A stretch of 64,000 nucleotides of DNA, taken from Mansonella perstans (Eukaryota > Nematoda > Chromadorea > Rhabditida > Onchocercidae). Where the stretch lies: assembly GCA_037074765.1 (NCBI GenBank), contig JBAMDO010000057.1:186001-250000 (forward strand), given 5' to 3'. Of this stretch, positions 40,299 through 51,692 are shown in pieces. A model generated the notes under the pieces. The model ran no database searches. It was not told the origin of the DNA and saw only the letters and a program-made list of their open reading frames with translations. Position 1 is the stretch's first letter. Each line of letters opens with the position of its first letter. Position numbers and translations under genes: made by a program.

Positions 40299-42159
40299 TG
40301 CGCATTTATATAGACAATGCATATAACTTATGACGACTGTACTTTTGTTTCAAGTAAGGAAACGTGCATGTTCCTATTATGCAGAAATGAGGACCTTTCT
40401 AAATATACTGAAATACTTATTCAGGTTTTGAAATATGTTTTTTCCCATTGCATGATATCATATCATGGAGAAGTTCGATTGATGATACTCAAAATTATGT
40501 GAAACAGATGACCTGAAATTAGAGTGGTAATAGCCATTTAAGAAAGCTCTTAGCAACTAGTGATCGCTAAAAATGCAATCTGTCAAATTGAACATTGCAA
40601 CGAGCTTTCTGGCTCGACTACTATTTCCCTACAACAAAGTATATTATCATCCTAGCTATGTCTTTTTGAACTGAAAATTAGAGTTGCATTAATGGACCGT
40701 ATAATAACCAATCATAGTGGCAAAATAATGGAATAGCTGGAGTGAGATGAAGACGAGTAATGCTGGAATTAAACTTGTTGGATAGATTTGTGCATCACGA
40801 TATCTGCTTTCTATTGAAAACTAGGTTAGTGAAATTTCGATTAAATTTTTTAATCAAAATTTAAAAAAAAAAATTTTGATTAAAGAAAAATTTTGATTAA
40901 ATTTTTTTTTTTAATTAAATTAAAATTTTCAGTAGGAAGCCATCTATATCGTATCATGTTTTGAACTTAAACAGATTTGATTAGTTTTGGATTTTATTTA
41001 CATTAAATAAATTAAACAAAGAACTCTTGAACTCTTGCCAAAGATCAAAGCAGAAATCATTTTAATCAAACATCATATTGTCATTCCGCCTTAACTTCTT
41101 TCCATTAATGTTTTCCATCTCACCCCAAAACTAATATCGCACTCCAGACCAAATACCGAGACAATGAGCATCAGTACTCCCCCGCTCCTTGAGATGAATG
41201 TTTAGGGTAGAAAGGAAACATTGATATAGAAAGATGCTAACAATTCTGTATTAGAGAACTCAAATTAATTCTATTCAAAAAGAAACATTTGAAAAACCTG
41301 TTTTAATACATTGCATAAAGTTGCAAGACAGCATAGCCTATAATTAAAATGATTTCTGGAGATGAATTTTCAATTGTCTAATAGAATAGGTGAGAATCTA
41401 GATAGCTGAGTTTATTTGGTAATTTTTGATGATAAGATAGAGACGGGGAATGAGGAATGCTCATTGAGATTTTCTTTGAAACTACACACGAAGATAAAAA
41501 TTTTGAAATTAGCCATTTTTTTTTTGCAAAAAAGATTTCTAGAAATAGTTCTTTGCATATAATAAATCAAATCTTAAGTCCTAAAAGAAAATCGCAAGGA
41601 CTAACTTATACATTTATGGTTCTTTCGCATTTAAACTTTTCCAGTACGGGTCATAGGTCGCTTATTTCAGGAAAAAAATGAAAATTGGTAAATGAAAATA
41701 GATAAATTAAGCATATAAGGAGGGTTTGAGAGTGCAAAAGTAAGAAGACATTGAAATTTGATATTATTACTTTAAAAAGATTTTAAGAATAATTGGAAGA
41801 GCGTCGACATCCCTATACTTCATCATAAACCGAAAAACACTAGTAGGCAGATATGGTATTCATCTCCCACTCTCAACACTGAAAGTTTTTAGGCATGCTT
41901 CAGCATTTTTGAGATCATACTTTTCTGAGATATAGAAACTGATATGAGATTTCTGAGTTCTGAGATTTCTGTTATAGAGGAATGAATTTGCTCCTGTTTA
42001 TTTTTCATTTTTATCTTTTTGGGATCTGTCTCTTCCTGTCATTGACTTATTTTTAAAGCAGTGGTTCATTTTCTGCCCAATTCTCATGTTGCAGAAAAAT
42101 AAGTTGAACTGTAATCAGTGATAACTGTTTTGCTATTTATCTCTTTATCAGTTATAGAG
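40299..42159. other. Intergenic, no gene seen
   Basis: About 1.9 kb between GNL3 and the next plus-strand gene. It contains an inverted repeat at 40849-40884 and otherwise AT-rich sequence without recognisable exons. The last bases before 42152 (TTTATCAG) form an acceptor-like site 8 nt before the next start codon. Confidence 0.55.
40849..40884. repeat. Perfect 14-bp inverted repeat
   Basis: TTTAATCAAAATTT (40849-40862) pairs with AAATTTTGATTAAA (40871-40884) across an A-run. A second partial copy of the arm (AAATTTTGATTAAA-like) follows at about 40888-40902. It could form an AT-only hairpin. Confidence 0.75.
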
Positions 42160-44897
42160 ATGGTGAAGAAATTGCAAGTCGAGAATGCCAAACAACCAAT
42201 CCGTCAGTCGCGTCGAACTCGCATTTTAAATACCCGTTTGGGTACACCACCAAGGATCCTTTTAGATATGCTTAGAGATCATTCATCATCTGTGGCAAAA
42301 AAATCACTTCCTGCGCTAGCGAGGATGGAAAGAATAGGTACATGCATTGTTGAGCTTCTTATTTTTGAAAAATAAGTTTTGTTTTAAGACTTGTTATGAG
42401 ATTAGGTCATGATGCATTATTTTGTTTGAAATATTAAAACAATAGGAGATATTGACCGTATCCTTATTTTCAGAAACTGTTTCACAGAAGGCAGCTGGAA
42501 TCCTAAGTAAGCAAAATGCCAAGTCATCAAACATTACTGCCCAGTTATTAGATACTGAATCTTGTCGATATCACAATCCCGGCAAAAGATATGAAAAAAT
42601 GCTTGAAGTTGAACGTTCTTCGAAAAGCGTTACAAATGGTTAGTAATTATCAAATATTTGAGCATAAAACCGAATGAATCGAGGAAGCTTGAAATTTCTC
42701 GAAACTCAAAAAATCAAAAAATTCGCATTTTAAATAATAGCTTCGATATCCCAAATTTATACTTTGACTGTTTGCTACCTTTGGATCAGAAAATAAGAAA
42801 CGAAGAATCTGTCCGATATCCGCATCTGTAACTGCTATGAAAGCGTTTCGTTCTACATTTAAGCACACATTTTCGTATGGGCAGCACTTGGTTATGCACT
42901 CATATTGAGCTCATTACCTTGTATCTATCGTGCTATTGTTGATAAAAAGGAAAAAGGCTATTTCAAAAATTACAATACTTCAGTTTGATTGACTGATTGT
43001 TGGATTGTTCAGTTAGCTTGCATCTATAACGATTCTTTGTAGTTTTTCCAATTTTAGGAACAGTTGAAGAAACAACAGTATTCGCCTCAAATGAGTCAAG
43101 AAAGCCCGAAGTTACTCGAAAGTCAAAAAATGAAAAAATGCTCATTTTAAGTAAAACTTTGGGCAATAAAGTTTCGAAAGTTAGACACTCTTCTCGCATA
43201 CTTATTTCAAATTCACGCTTTGACCATTTGCCACCTTCGGAACAACCAGGAAATAAGAAACGGAGAAATAACGTGAAAAAAAGTGACGGTAAGAAATGCA
43301 ATAAATTTAAGGAAATTTAAGGATTGAGTGCTTTAAATGTTTTGCAATATGTTTTTCAGAATGTTGAACGTTAAACAACATTAAGATTAAAAAAAGAAAA
43401 ACTTTCTCTACGTTTGGAGATTTTTTTTTTGATTTTATAGAATTGAAAAGCTCAATGTGAAAAGATGATATTTTGTCAAGGCATAATCTACATTAGATTG
43501 GATGATAGAAAACTTCTAATAGAATTTTATAGAATTTTCTGAGTTCGAAGAGAAGGAACTAACACAGCTAATAAGTATTCATTTTTACGATTATTTAGAT
43601 AAAAAGAATGATGTATTGATGCTGGAAGAAGAAAAAGTTGTTGCGCACAGTTCGAAGATAGTGTGTGGCAAATCTGATGTGACAGTTAGGCTACGTCATT
43701 CTGAACGACAGCGTATCCCGAGCAAACGTCTTAGTTTTCCAGATGTTTACCCCGTCATCCGAGCACGGAAAAAATCTACTAAAGATAGTTGGTTTTCCAT
43801 TTATTATCATGTAGTTACCTTATCATGTTGGTTCTTAAATTTCTATTTACCTGTAAATTCTTATAAATTATGCATATAATAATGTATTCTGAGAATTCAT
43901 TCTTATATCTCTATTGTTGGTGGCTGCATGGATTAGTTTTTTAAGAGAATGCAGTTCAGTTGAAATCGAGGACGTGTGCTGAATTTGAAAATTTTGAATT
44001 TAACTTCAAAGCGCTGGAGTTTCCCACCTCTGTTTTTTTCAGTTATTGTGTGTCAGATATAGTTTACGACTTCTGATTGTTTCAGGATCAAAAATAGAAG
44101 AAGTTCATAAGTGTAAGAATTACAACAAGAAAGCAGTAAGCATTCTGAAAACTCGATCAAGCGTGAAAGCTACATCAAAAAATTTGCCTGTGTCGTCTGT
44201 CGCTAATAGTCGTCAGATTCATAGCAGCTTGGAAGTCCCGTCGGTTCTCTATCCATATAAGCCAGCAAGAAGTGAGGCCCTGTGCGTAGAACCATCTTCA
44301 TCAATGACTAAAGACTATGTCAGTAAAAAGGATGTTGAAGAATTGATAGTTGAAATAAATAAAGCTTTGGCCCGCATTACCGATGAAGATTATAGCGAAC
44401 TGCGTGAGAAGATCGCCCATCATTTGAATAGCCTTCACCGGGAAAACTGTCGTTTTCGTCAAACTTTACTGCAGTTGAGATCCGAATTGGACAGTTTATC
44501 AAGCAACTTAACAGTAAATCGGTACAATATGCTCATAAAACAGAATGGTGAGTTGCGCGAGCTTAAAGTCCTTGCCGACATTAAGTGTGAAGCGCAAATG
44601 GAAGAAGTGCGTAAATTGCTAGAAAGAAACAAATTTCTGGAAGCGCGAAACAAAAGTCTAGAAGACTTCAGGAATCGGTTGGTTAAACAAAAGATGCAAC
44701 AACATTTGAATGGCGGAACAAAATATTCGCACACTGATTTGACAAATAATTTATCCAAGATGAATGTGCAGGATGTAATGGATGCTGAATTGGAATCATT
44801 GATTTTGAATGAAATTGATGATGAAATTGTGAGAGATGATAAATCCAACAGCAATAATGTTGCGTGGGGTAACGACTCTTGGATGTTGCATTGCTGA
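42160..44897 (+). CDS. Unrecognised 524-aa protein with repeated basic R-[HQ]-S motifs and C-terminal coiled coil
   Basis: Five exons, all joined in phase 1: 42160-42337, 42474-42638, 43058-43288, 43599-43787 and 44086-44897, with a TGA stop. The start is MVKKLQVENAKQPIRQSRRT, 8 nt after an acceptor-like TTTATCAG, so it is probably trans-spliced. Three exons carry a similar basic motif: IRQSRRTRI (residues 14-22), VRHSSRILI (156-164) and LRHSERQRI (223-231), the last followed by PSKRLSFPDVYPVIRARKK. The fifth exon (255-524) is Ser/Lys-rich, then a long charged heptad-like region, about 335-465 (SELREKIAHHLNSLHRENCR, ELRELKVLADIKCEAQMEEV). It ends acidic (ELESLILNEIDDEIVRDD) and WMLHC. The composition suggests a nuclear or chromosome-associated scaffold, but that is only inference; I do not recognise a family. 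Confidence 0.75.
42673..42810 (+). pseudogene. Decayed duplicate of exon 3 inside intron 2
   Basis: Intron 2 of the 42160-44897 gene contains a degenerate copy of exon 3. Bases 42674-42738 match 43091-43155 at roughly four of five positions (AATGAATCGAGGAAGCTTGA versus AATGAGTCAAGAAAGCCCGA). A second block matches CAAATTCACGCTTTGACC...AAATAAGAAACGGAGAA. About 45 nt in the middle, covering the VRHSSR motif, is missing. No good acceptor precedes it, so it is probably not spliced in. Confidence 0.7.
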
Positions 44898-45901
44898 TAG
44901 GTATCATGGAGTTGTTACATTTTTACACATTTCAGAGAAGTGCTTTTGTGGATTGATTGATTAAAGATATGTTTTTTGTAGCACTGAACATCGTTGCAGT
45001 CTTCTCTATAAAGATTGTTAGTAAATTAACTAAACGATTAAAAAGAATATTTTATTTCTGTGATTTTCTGTGTAATTAGATGCGAAATCTTTGTGAAAGT
45101 CCATGTATAATTTCAAAAACAAACTAATTTTATCATTTTCATGTCCATTTTATAAAACAGTTATAAATATAGAAATACTCGTTAGTTTTCAAAAACGGAT
45201 AACGATCAATATTTTCATCTTTGAGGACATTGTATTTGTAATTATGTAAGATATTTTAGAAATTATTCATAAAATTTTAACAGTGTTTATTTTTTACGTA
45301 TACGTATTTTTTTTGCTTTAAGATGCCATAAAATGATAAATTATTGATGTCAAAAGTGTATTGGAGAAATTTTTGAAGTGCCCTCCAGCATATCGCAAAA
45401 TCGGATGTAATGCATATAGAAAAAATTAGACGACAGATGTCTATAAAGCACTTATTAATGATGATTAGTTTACCACAGACTCAAATGAATTTCACTTAAA
45501 TCAAGTCGGGAGGAGTTATTTGTTGGCTTTTTGATAGTTTATAATCTACAGTAATGTTTGCTTGGCTTTTATTTTTTAAATTCAGTAAATGCAAAATAAA
45601 TATATTGCAAAAAAAAAAGTAGAAACATCGAAGTGTTTTATTTCTTAGAAGCAAAACACAACGGCTGAAGAACAATGATTTTTTTTTTGGCAAAAGTAAT
45701 GTGAACAAAATATTAAATCATATATTGACTAAAAATTCAAGTGATTCGTATTTGGGAAATTAAGTCCTATAAAATATTTAACAAATTTTTTCATTTCATA
45801 AAGATTCCATTCCACTTGCCGCCAATCTTCCATTTAAAAAATGACCATCACATTGCCGGAAAAGCATATGTAAATCTGGAGTTGGGTCCATTGTTTCCAA
45901 G

Positions 45902-46002
45902 ATGGGATCCACCAAACAAACAAAAAGACCTGCAATGGTAGATGATAAGCTGGATGTTGAAGTCACAGTACCTCAAAGAAAACTAAAGTTTGAAGCATTC
46001 AG
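45902..46002 (+). CDS. Candidate isolated exon
   Basis: Open frame from ATG 45902 (MGSTKQTKRPAMVDDKLDVE, then VTVPQRKLKFEAFR) ending at a strong donor, TTCAG|GTATGT. The amino-acid composition is more protein-like than its surroundings, and it ends in phase 2. No downstream partner exon was recognised, so it may be chance or part of a gene I could not assemble. Confidence 0.2.
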
Positions 46003-46140
46003 GTATGTCGCATAACTTAGTCATAAGATGATGATTATGGAATGACATTGCCGGATCTCTCTTGCATAACTTCAAATCTTTATAGAAACAGCGAATTGAA
46101 GTATAAAAAGAAAAAAGCATTGAAAAAAGTAAAATATTTA

Positions 46141-46287
46141 CTATAATTTAGTTGTCGTTTCCGGAAATTTTCGACAATAACATACAGAATATAGCAGATA
46201 GCCACAGCAACCGGAACAGGATGCTTGAACACCGCACAAGCTTCTGGAGCAAATTTTCATACCAATTCCAATATTACATGTCCTTCC
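46141..46287 (-). CDS. Cysteine-dense terminal exon (possible secreted disulfide-rich peptide)
   Basis: On the minus strand, an acceptor (GAGATTTCAG, ending at 46288) is followed by 48 codons in phase 0 and a TAG stop at 46143-46141. Eight cysteines fall within 35 residues in the pattern C-x8-C-x4-C-x5-C-x2-C-C-x7-C-x-C, with CSRSLCGV and CSGCCGY visible. Such density is unusual for random AT-rich DNA and typical of secreted disulfide-stabilised peptides. The C-x3-C...C-x-C subset fits a cystine-stabilised helix. No Met/signal-peptide exon joined in phase was found. A hydrophobic ATG frame at about 46379 (MVFYFLLFYDILFFL) lies just upstream, but would need an implausibly short 24-nt intron. 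Family and function unknown. Confidence 0.35.
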   Translation of the reverse strand, partial: GRTCNIGIGMKICSRSLCGVQASCSGCCGYLLYSVCYCRKFPETTTKL

Positions 46288-46649
46288 CTGAAATCTCCTT
46301 GATTCCTTTACATGCCGTATAATAAAAAGTTGATAAGGAAGAAAAGTATATCATAAAACAACAGAAAATAAAATACCATAAAATGCCGAAAATTTGAAAA
46401 TAATAATTTACCGTAAAACCACTACTTTTTAATCCTAAATTTTTAAAACTTACTATATCGTCATTAGTATCACTAGGACTAATTCAAATCCTTATACTTC
46501 CTACTCTGTGGCTGAATATTTAATCAGTGTTTCTATTTATTTGAAAAAAAAAAACTCGAATTTCAGTTCAAATATTATGACAGCCAGTTTTGGTTGCCTC
46601 CTCATTAAAGCAGTACAAATTTCTTCAAGTCGAAAAAATTCTTCAAGCA

Positions 46650-47160
46650 TGTTGTCGTGAACGGTCATAACGCGAAACCGCCAATAATTCAAGTTGTAGA
46701 TGAACATTAATGGCATTATGATCTTTCTGTCACGTCATTATTCCATCCTTTATCATTTGACATTATGATCTTTCTATCACGTCATTATTCCATCCTTTAT
46801 CATTTGATCTTATGATCTTTCTATCACGTCATTATTCCATCCTTTATCATTTGATCTTATGATCTTCCTATCACGTCATTATTCCCTCCCTTTCTATTAC
46901 TATATATAGATTGTCAATTCTCCAACTTAACTGTTTCTTCATCTCCATTACGGTACTCATTTGTCTCTTCATTCACTTATGTCCTTATCCAATTCCTTCA
47001 ACATTAAATATTTACGTCCGCGTTTGTTAATGCTTTTAATTGTGTTCGCGTTTGTTAATAATTTTAATAAAGGTTTAATTCCAAAATTTGAGGTGTTCCC
47101 GCAACTCAACCCAATCACACAAACTTAATCCAAACCACAATCAATTCAACCCAACACAAC
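46650..47160 (+). mobile_element. Possible solo LTR or LTR-retroelement remnant
   Basis: The segment begins TGTTGTCGTGAACGG, contains a 47-bp tandem repeat (46714-46893) in a U3-like position and a TATATATAG box near 46902. An AATAAA follows at about 47067, then a C/A-rich stretch ending CCCAACACA. This order (TG start, repeats, TATA, polyA signal, CA-type end) resembles an LTR of the BEL/Pao kind. I found no matching target-site duplication, internal domain or second LTR, so the call is tentative. Confidence 0.35.
46714..46893. repeat. 47-bp tandem repeat, about 3.8 copies
   Basis: Units start at 46714, 46761, 46808 and 46855 (partial). The core is TTATGATCTTTCTATCACGT followed by CATTATTCCATCCTTTATCA. 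Copies 1-2 begin CA and copies 3-4 begin TC, with single-base differences (CTGTCACG, TTCCTATC). Confidence 0.9.
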
Positions 47161-48086
47161 GCTCCTGACCTGATCAAACTGCTGGAAAATATTGACTGAC
47201 AGTCAACCTCTAGCAAGAAATTCACGACACATGTCACTATATGGAACAACAAAAAGAAGTAATTAATTATTGAAGCAATTAGTTCCTAGCAATATACTCT
47301 CGATAATTCATTTGAAGTTTTGCAGTGCTACTGTTGCTAATAGTCACGTACTTTAGCAAAGCCAGAAAAGTGAACAAATTAAAAATATTATCAGTCACAA
47401 AGATAATGAATGATAACATAATCAATCATGGCAATGGCGAACATAGAAACAGCTAAACAAGCAGTGCTCGATACCCAGAATAAAAGTTACCAGAAAGGAA
47501 AGAGGAAAAAAAGGGCAAAAGGGCATATTGTTGCAAGTCTGTTGAAAGAATGATCTGTGAAATCGTATTGCGAAATGATCTGAAATTGAATTTGGACTAA
47601 ACTGAATTCAGGAGTGGTCAAACTTCCCTTCAAACATTTCGAAATTGATTAAAATTAGGGTTTAAGTTGCAATTAATGAGTCGAAGTTTTAAACAAAACC
47701 TCAGCTCATATAGAAAAGTAGGAACTCTGGGGACTTAAGGATAATAGGAAATTATTATTTGCCAATAGTAAATTTTTTTCCAAATTCGAATTTTAATTTG
47801 CAATGGACATAAACTTTGGTGAGCATCGTTTAACCATCAATATTAGGGCATAATTATTTGAATTGACTTGAGTTATTCTTAAAGCTAATGCGATAATTGC
47901 AGTGATTAATCAAATCTATGAAAGTTGTTTGTCGATTACCAAGCAAAGAGTTGGAAACTGTTGAAGAACTTCATATTATAGACTTTGACAGCTTTTAAAG
48001 TTGATTAATAGTTTGGCCTAATGTATAGAATTAATTGAACTATTTGTTATCGATCCTTCCACATCTCAAGCCTCAACTACTACAGT

Positions 48087-48200
48087 ATGTTTTCATTCAT
48101 TGTGCTCCTTCTATTTACTGCTGGTAGTGCAGATTCTGTGAACATTTCGCTCGATGCAAAATACAGAGATTCTCGGATTTTCTTTATTTTTCCTTTCTAA
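48087..48200 (+). CDS. Candidate 37-aa ORF with signal-peptide-like start
   Basis: ATG at 48087, just after an acceptor-like CTACTACAG, opens MFSFIVLLLFTAGSADSVNI and runs to TAA at 48198-48200. The first 15 residues look like a signal peptide with a possible cleavage after GSA. The rest is short and ends in a Phe-rich tail. It may be a first exon, but no clear donor was found. Confidence 0.2.
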   Translation: MFSFIVLLLFTAGSADSVNISLDAKYRDSRIFFIFPF

Positions 48201-50742
48201 ATAAGATTTACAGTACTTATTATTAGAATCAATAAATTAGTCAGTCAATGAATTCTCTTATTGAAATTTTGGAAAATTTAAATTTTTTGTGAGTTTAAAA
48301 TACAAGTTGAATAATAGGCTTATTTCATCTAAATATGTTTACTAATATACCGAAAATATTATGAAATAGCATGCGTGTGGAACAAAGAAAAGTTTAAATC
48401 GGTATTTTATTGCTTAAAATTGAAAAAACGTAAATTGAATTGCAGTGTCCAGAAAAGTGAAGAACGACAAATTCCATAACCGTCTCTGTTAATGCCTTCT
48501 CGTATGATATCTCATTTTTCCAGTGTTTCATTTTAATCTTACTTCCTGATTTGCATATTGATCAACCAAGTTACTTAGAGAATGAAACACAAGTTTAAGT
48601 TCTAATTTTCAGCAAGTATTGATTAAAGTTTCGGCAATGTACTGATTCATCATTGTGAAAAATCGTTTAAGAAGTTTTGTAGCAAAGGAAGTAATGGAGA
48701 AATTTCAATAAATTCTAGGAAATTTGTCAACAAGTTTCTTGCAAATAAATATTCCTGTTGATAGAAAAGGAGAGAAGAAATGAGTCAATCACGAAATAAG
48801 TAAATCATACGATAACAATAACGAAAAGTAAAAAAAAAAAAAAAAACCAAAAGAATCATAATAAAAATGAGATATAAAATATTTCTTGTTGCAGCATCCC
48901 ATAATAATAAGAGCCACAGATGTATCTGAAATTAGGGTGGCAAAGCTTTGAAGACAATCTCTAAATTCAGTTAAAAATAAGTCGAATGCAGCAAAGAAAG
49001 AAATGAAATGATGGATTTAGAAAAAAATGATAAATTCAAGAAAAAAATCGAGCGAATACTATTCTTACGTCAATAAGTTTTAACAGTGGATCTTGCAAAT
49101 CAAAATGGATTCGATATGAACAAAGAAATGGATAAGGCCATTAATAAACAAAGATACGGATAAGGCCATTAATTATTGAAAGCATATAAATCTATTACTG
49201 GAGACAACAATTTGTCGCCTGCTTCATCGTAGTCTTTAAGATTCAGCTTTAAAAACCACAGAAGAAGGCAAAATAATCACTCTCCGTAGTAAACAAAATA
49301 TACGGCATTTTACACTCACATATGGACTTGCCTTACTTGCCCACCTATTTATTAATTACCATATAATTAATTAAAAACCTTGAATGTTCAAAAGACTTCG
49401 CAAAAATCTGGGAAAACTAGCATTTATAATATTGATTTTGGTACTCATCGAAAGAGAATCGTTCATTTCACGATTATCACAATGAGCCGATAGATAAGTC
49501 CTGATTTCTGCATCTTACCTTATCCATTAATTTAGTGCTTGTTTGGTATAACAGAAAATCTAGTTTAAACTTAGATCTTGTTACACGTCAAATAAATCTA
49601 GGAGCTTAAACTTGAACTTGGATGACCTTTTTTTCTTAAAGGTTTACTTATTGTTTGAAAAGTTTAGAGACGGACAATGATGATTTGCTATTGAAAAATA
49701 TATCACATTAATAGGAAAGTTTACTGATAACAAGTGGGTAAGTACGGAATTGCAGTACAAAGTGAAAACATAGCAATCAATAATTAAACAACAGAATTTA
49801 AGAACATTGCAATATGGGATAGAAAAATCAGAAAAGTGCGAGAATAAACAGAATTCATTCAATGATTTCACTAATAGAATCTTACTTCGTAGGGTAGCCA
49901 ACCACAGTAATTGTTACAAACTTTTTTTGGTGCTTTTTTCTTATCAGTATTGCACCATTACGATTTGCAATAAACTTAAAATTATCAATAAACCTAATAA
50001 ATCTAAAATTAAAATACTTATCTCTCATTATTCATATGTTAATATTGTCAACTATAATAACATGGTACTATGCTTAAAAACATACTATATTTATTTCACC
50101 ATTGAAATCCAATCTATCGTATAATATAGTGCAGTTTTTTCTCAGCGAAAAGTAATTACCGCTCTGAAATTTTAAGGATTACGCAGTTATCTGTCAACAG
50201 TACTGTTTGCAGAACTGCAGAACTGCTAAAAAATGAATCCTAGCCGTTCAATATAATCCGAAATGAAAATTAAAGGGAAATCAAAAGAGACCTATTTTGC
50301 AAAGCCCAAAAAATTGTTTGCCTGCGATAGGTTCTATATTTAAAATCTTTCGCCACTCCAAATGCATCCTAAACAAAATTAATTGGAGAAGGAAGTTTTT
50401 TTTTTTTGTCTAGAGAAAAAAGAACCTTCATGGAAACATTGCTCAGCAATAAGGACAAATCGAAAAATCCTTCGAAAAACTAAGTAAAAAGATCGTTCAT
50501 GTTTGAACCATGTTTGCCAGTAGTAACTTTGTACTTTGTATGAATTAAGAAGCAAGCAACATTGAAACCGTATCTCAAATAAGTAAAAAACAAAAGTTTA
50601 CAACTCTAACTAAAGTTCCGGAATGATCGGAACGATATCAAGCTGTTTTAGACTTGTTAAGTAGTTGACTTACGTAAAATCCTCCGACATTGCCAATTAC
50701 AAAAGTGAAGAATTATCTAGTGGAGATAATAGTTAATTAACA

Positions 50743-50814
50743 ATGGAAATTATTGAAGCATGGGCTGGTATAACAATGTCTCGAAATGAATACCTGGGAA
50801 ACAATAATAAATTG
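50743..50814 (+). CDS. Candidate first exon
   Basis: MEIIEAWAGITMSRNEYLGN then NNKL ends at a consensus donor, TTG|GTAAGTGC, in phase 0. The frame stays open past the donor to a stop at 50955. No partner exon was recognised before the convergent GLG1 gene, so this is weak. Confidence 0.15.
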
Positions 50815-51235
50815 GTAAGTGCACACTATACAACATATATTTCGAGTGAAAAACAACACAGAAAATCAGATGATAATTTTCAACTTTCTTCAAACACAAA
50901 TACATTTACACAGAATAATACACCGAGCCATTTTCAGAAAAACCTGTTAACATAAAAATAGTAAATATCACGATTATGCGATTACTAAGTGATTAAATTG
51001 AATTTAAAACCCATAAAACAAACATCATACAGCCAAGAATTAGATCCTCCAACAAATTTTTAGTTAAAAAAGTCATGATACATTCGAACACTTGATCTAG
51101 TCAAATTTCTTTATAATAACAACTTAATAGTTCAATATGCCTTTCGCATCTAGAAGATGTGGGAAAAAAATTTACTCCATAAAGATTTTCAATAATTTCA
51201 ACATTTCTGTTGTATATATATCCTGACAGGTCTCA

Positions 51236-51262
51236 AAACAGTGCAACACCACTGCACTGTTT
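51236..51262. repeat. Perfect 10-bp inverted repeat
   Basis: AAACAGTGCA (51236-51245), a 7-nt loop, then TGCACTGTTT (51253-51262). It lies about 430 bp downstream of the GLG1 stop. It could be a hairpin or a bound palindrome; function unknown. Confidence 0.6.
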
Positions 51263-51692
51263 GACTTTTAAGATTGAACCCGCAAGTTGCAGCCAAGATG
51301 GACAGATTTATACAAAATTTCCTTTGGCAAATATTTATTGAATCTTATAAGCTACCTGTCTTCAATATAGACGCGTTATACAAATAGAAGTTTCACTGAA
51401 CCAACACATCAGTTACGACCACCATAAATCACCGTTGGAAATATAATTTACATCAAAATCTAAAAACCTGTAAATTTTCTGGAAATTGATAACGATTAAA
51501 TTAAGCTGTAATCCAATTGTCATTCTCCTAATATAAATCTTTCTATTTATCACCTGGAAAAAAAGATAATACATGGATATTCATACAAAACCCGTTTCTG
51601 TGCCACGTGATCAATAATGACTTTCTAAACAATGAGGATACATTTCATAGATCAAATTCGTTTCCAGCAACCCACGTTTTAAATTTCATCTT

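Larger units (their letters stand above)
44898..51692. other. Gene-poor 6.8-kb region
   Basis: No multi-exon gene was recognised here. It contains the 3' flank of the preceding gene, a candidate plus-strand exon at 45902-46002, a cysteine-dense minus-strand exon at 46141-46287 and an LTR-like segment at 46650-47160. It also holds a short secreted-type ORF at 48087-48200, a candidate exon at 50743-50814 and a small inverted repeat at 51236-51262. The rest is AT-rich low-complexity sequence. Confidence 0.5.

Noticed and set aside
44459..44854. 131-codon minus-strand ORF
   Set aside because: Antisense shadow of the coiled-coil exon at 44086-44897; Ser/Leu-rich as expected from reverse-reading a Glu/Lys-rich coiled coil.
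49644..50124. Overlapping ORFs on both strands in the gene-poor region
   Set aside because: No motif, splice or repeat support. Cys/Tyr-containing hydrophobic frames are common by chance at this base composition.
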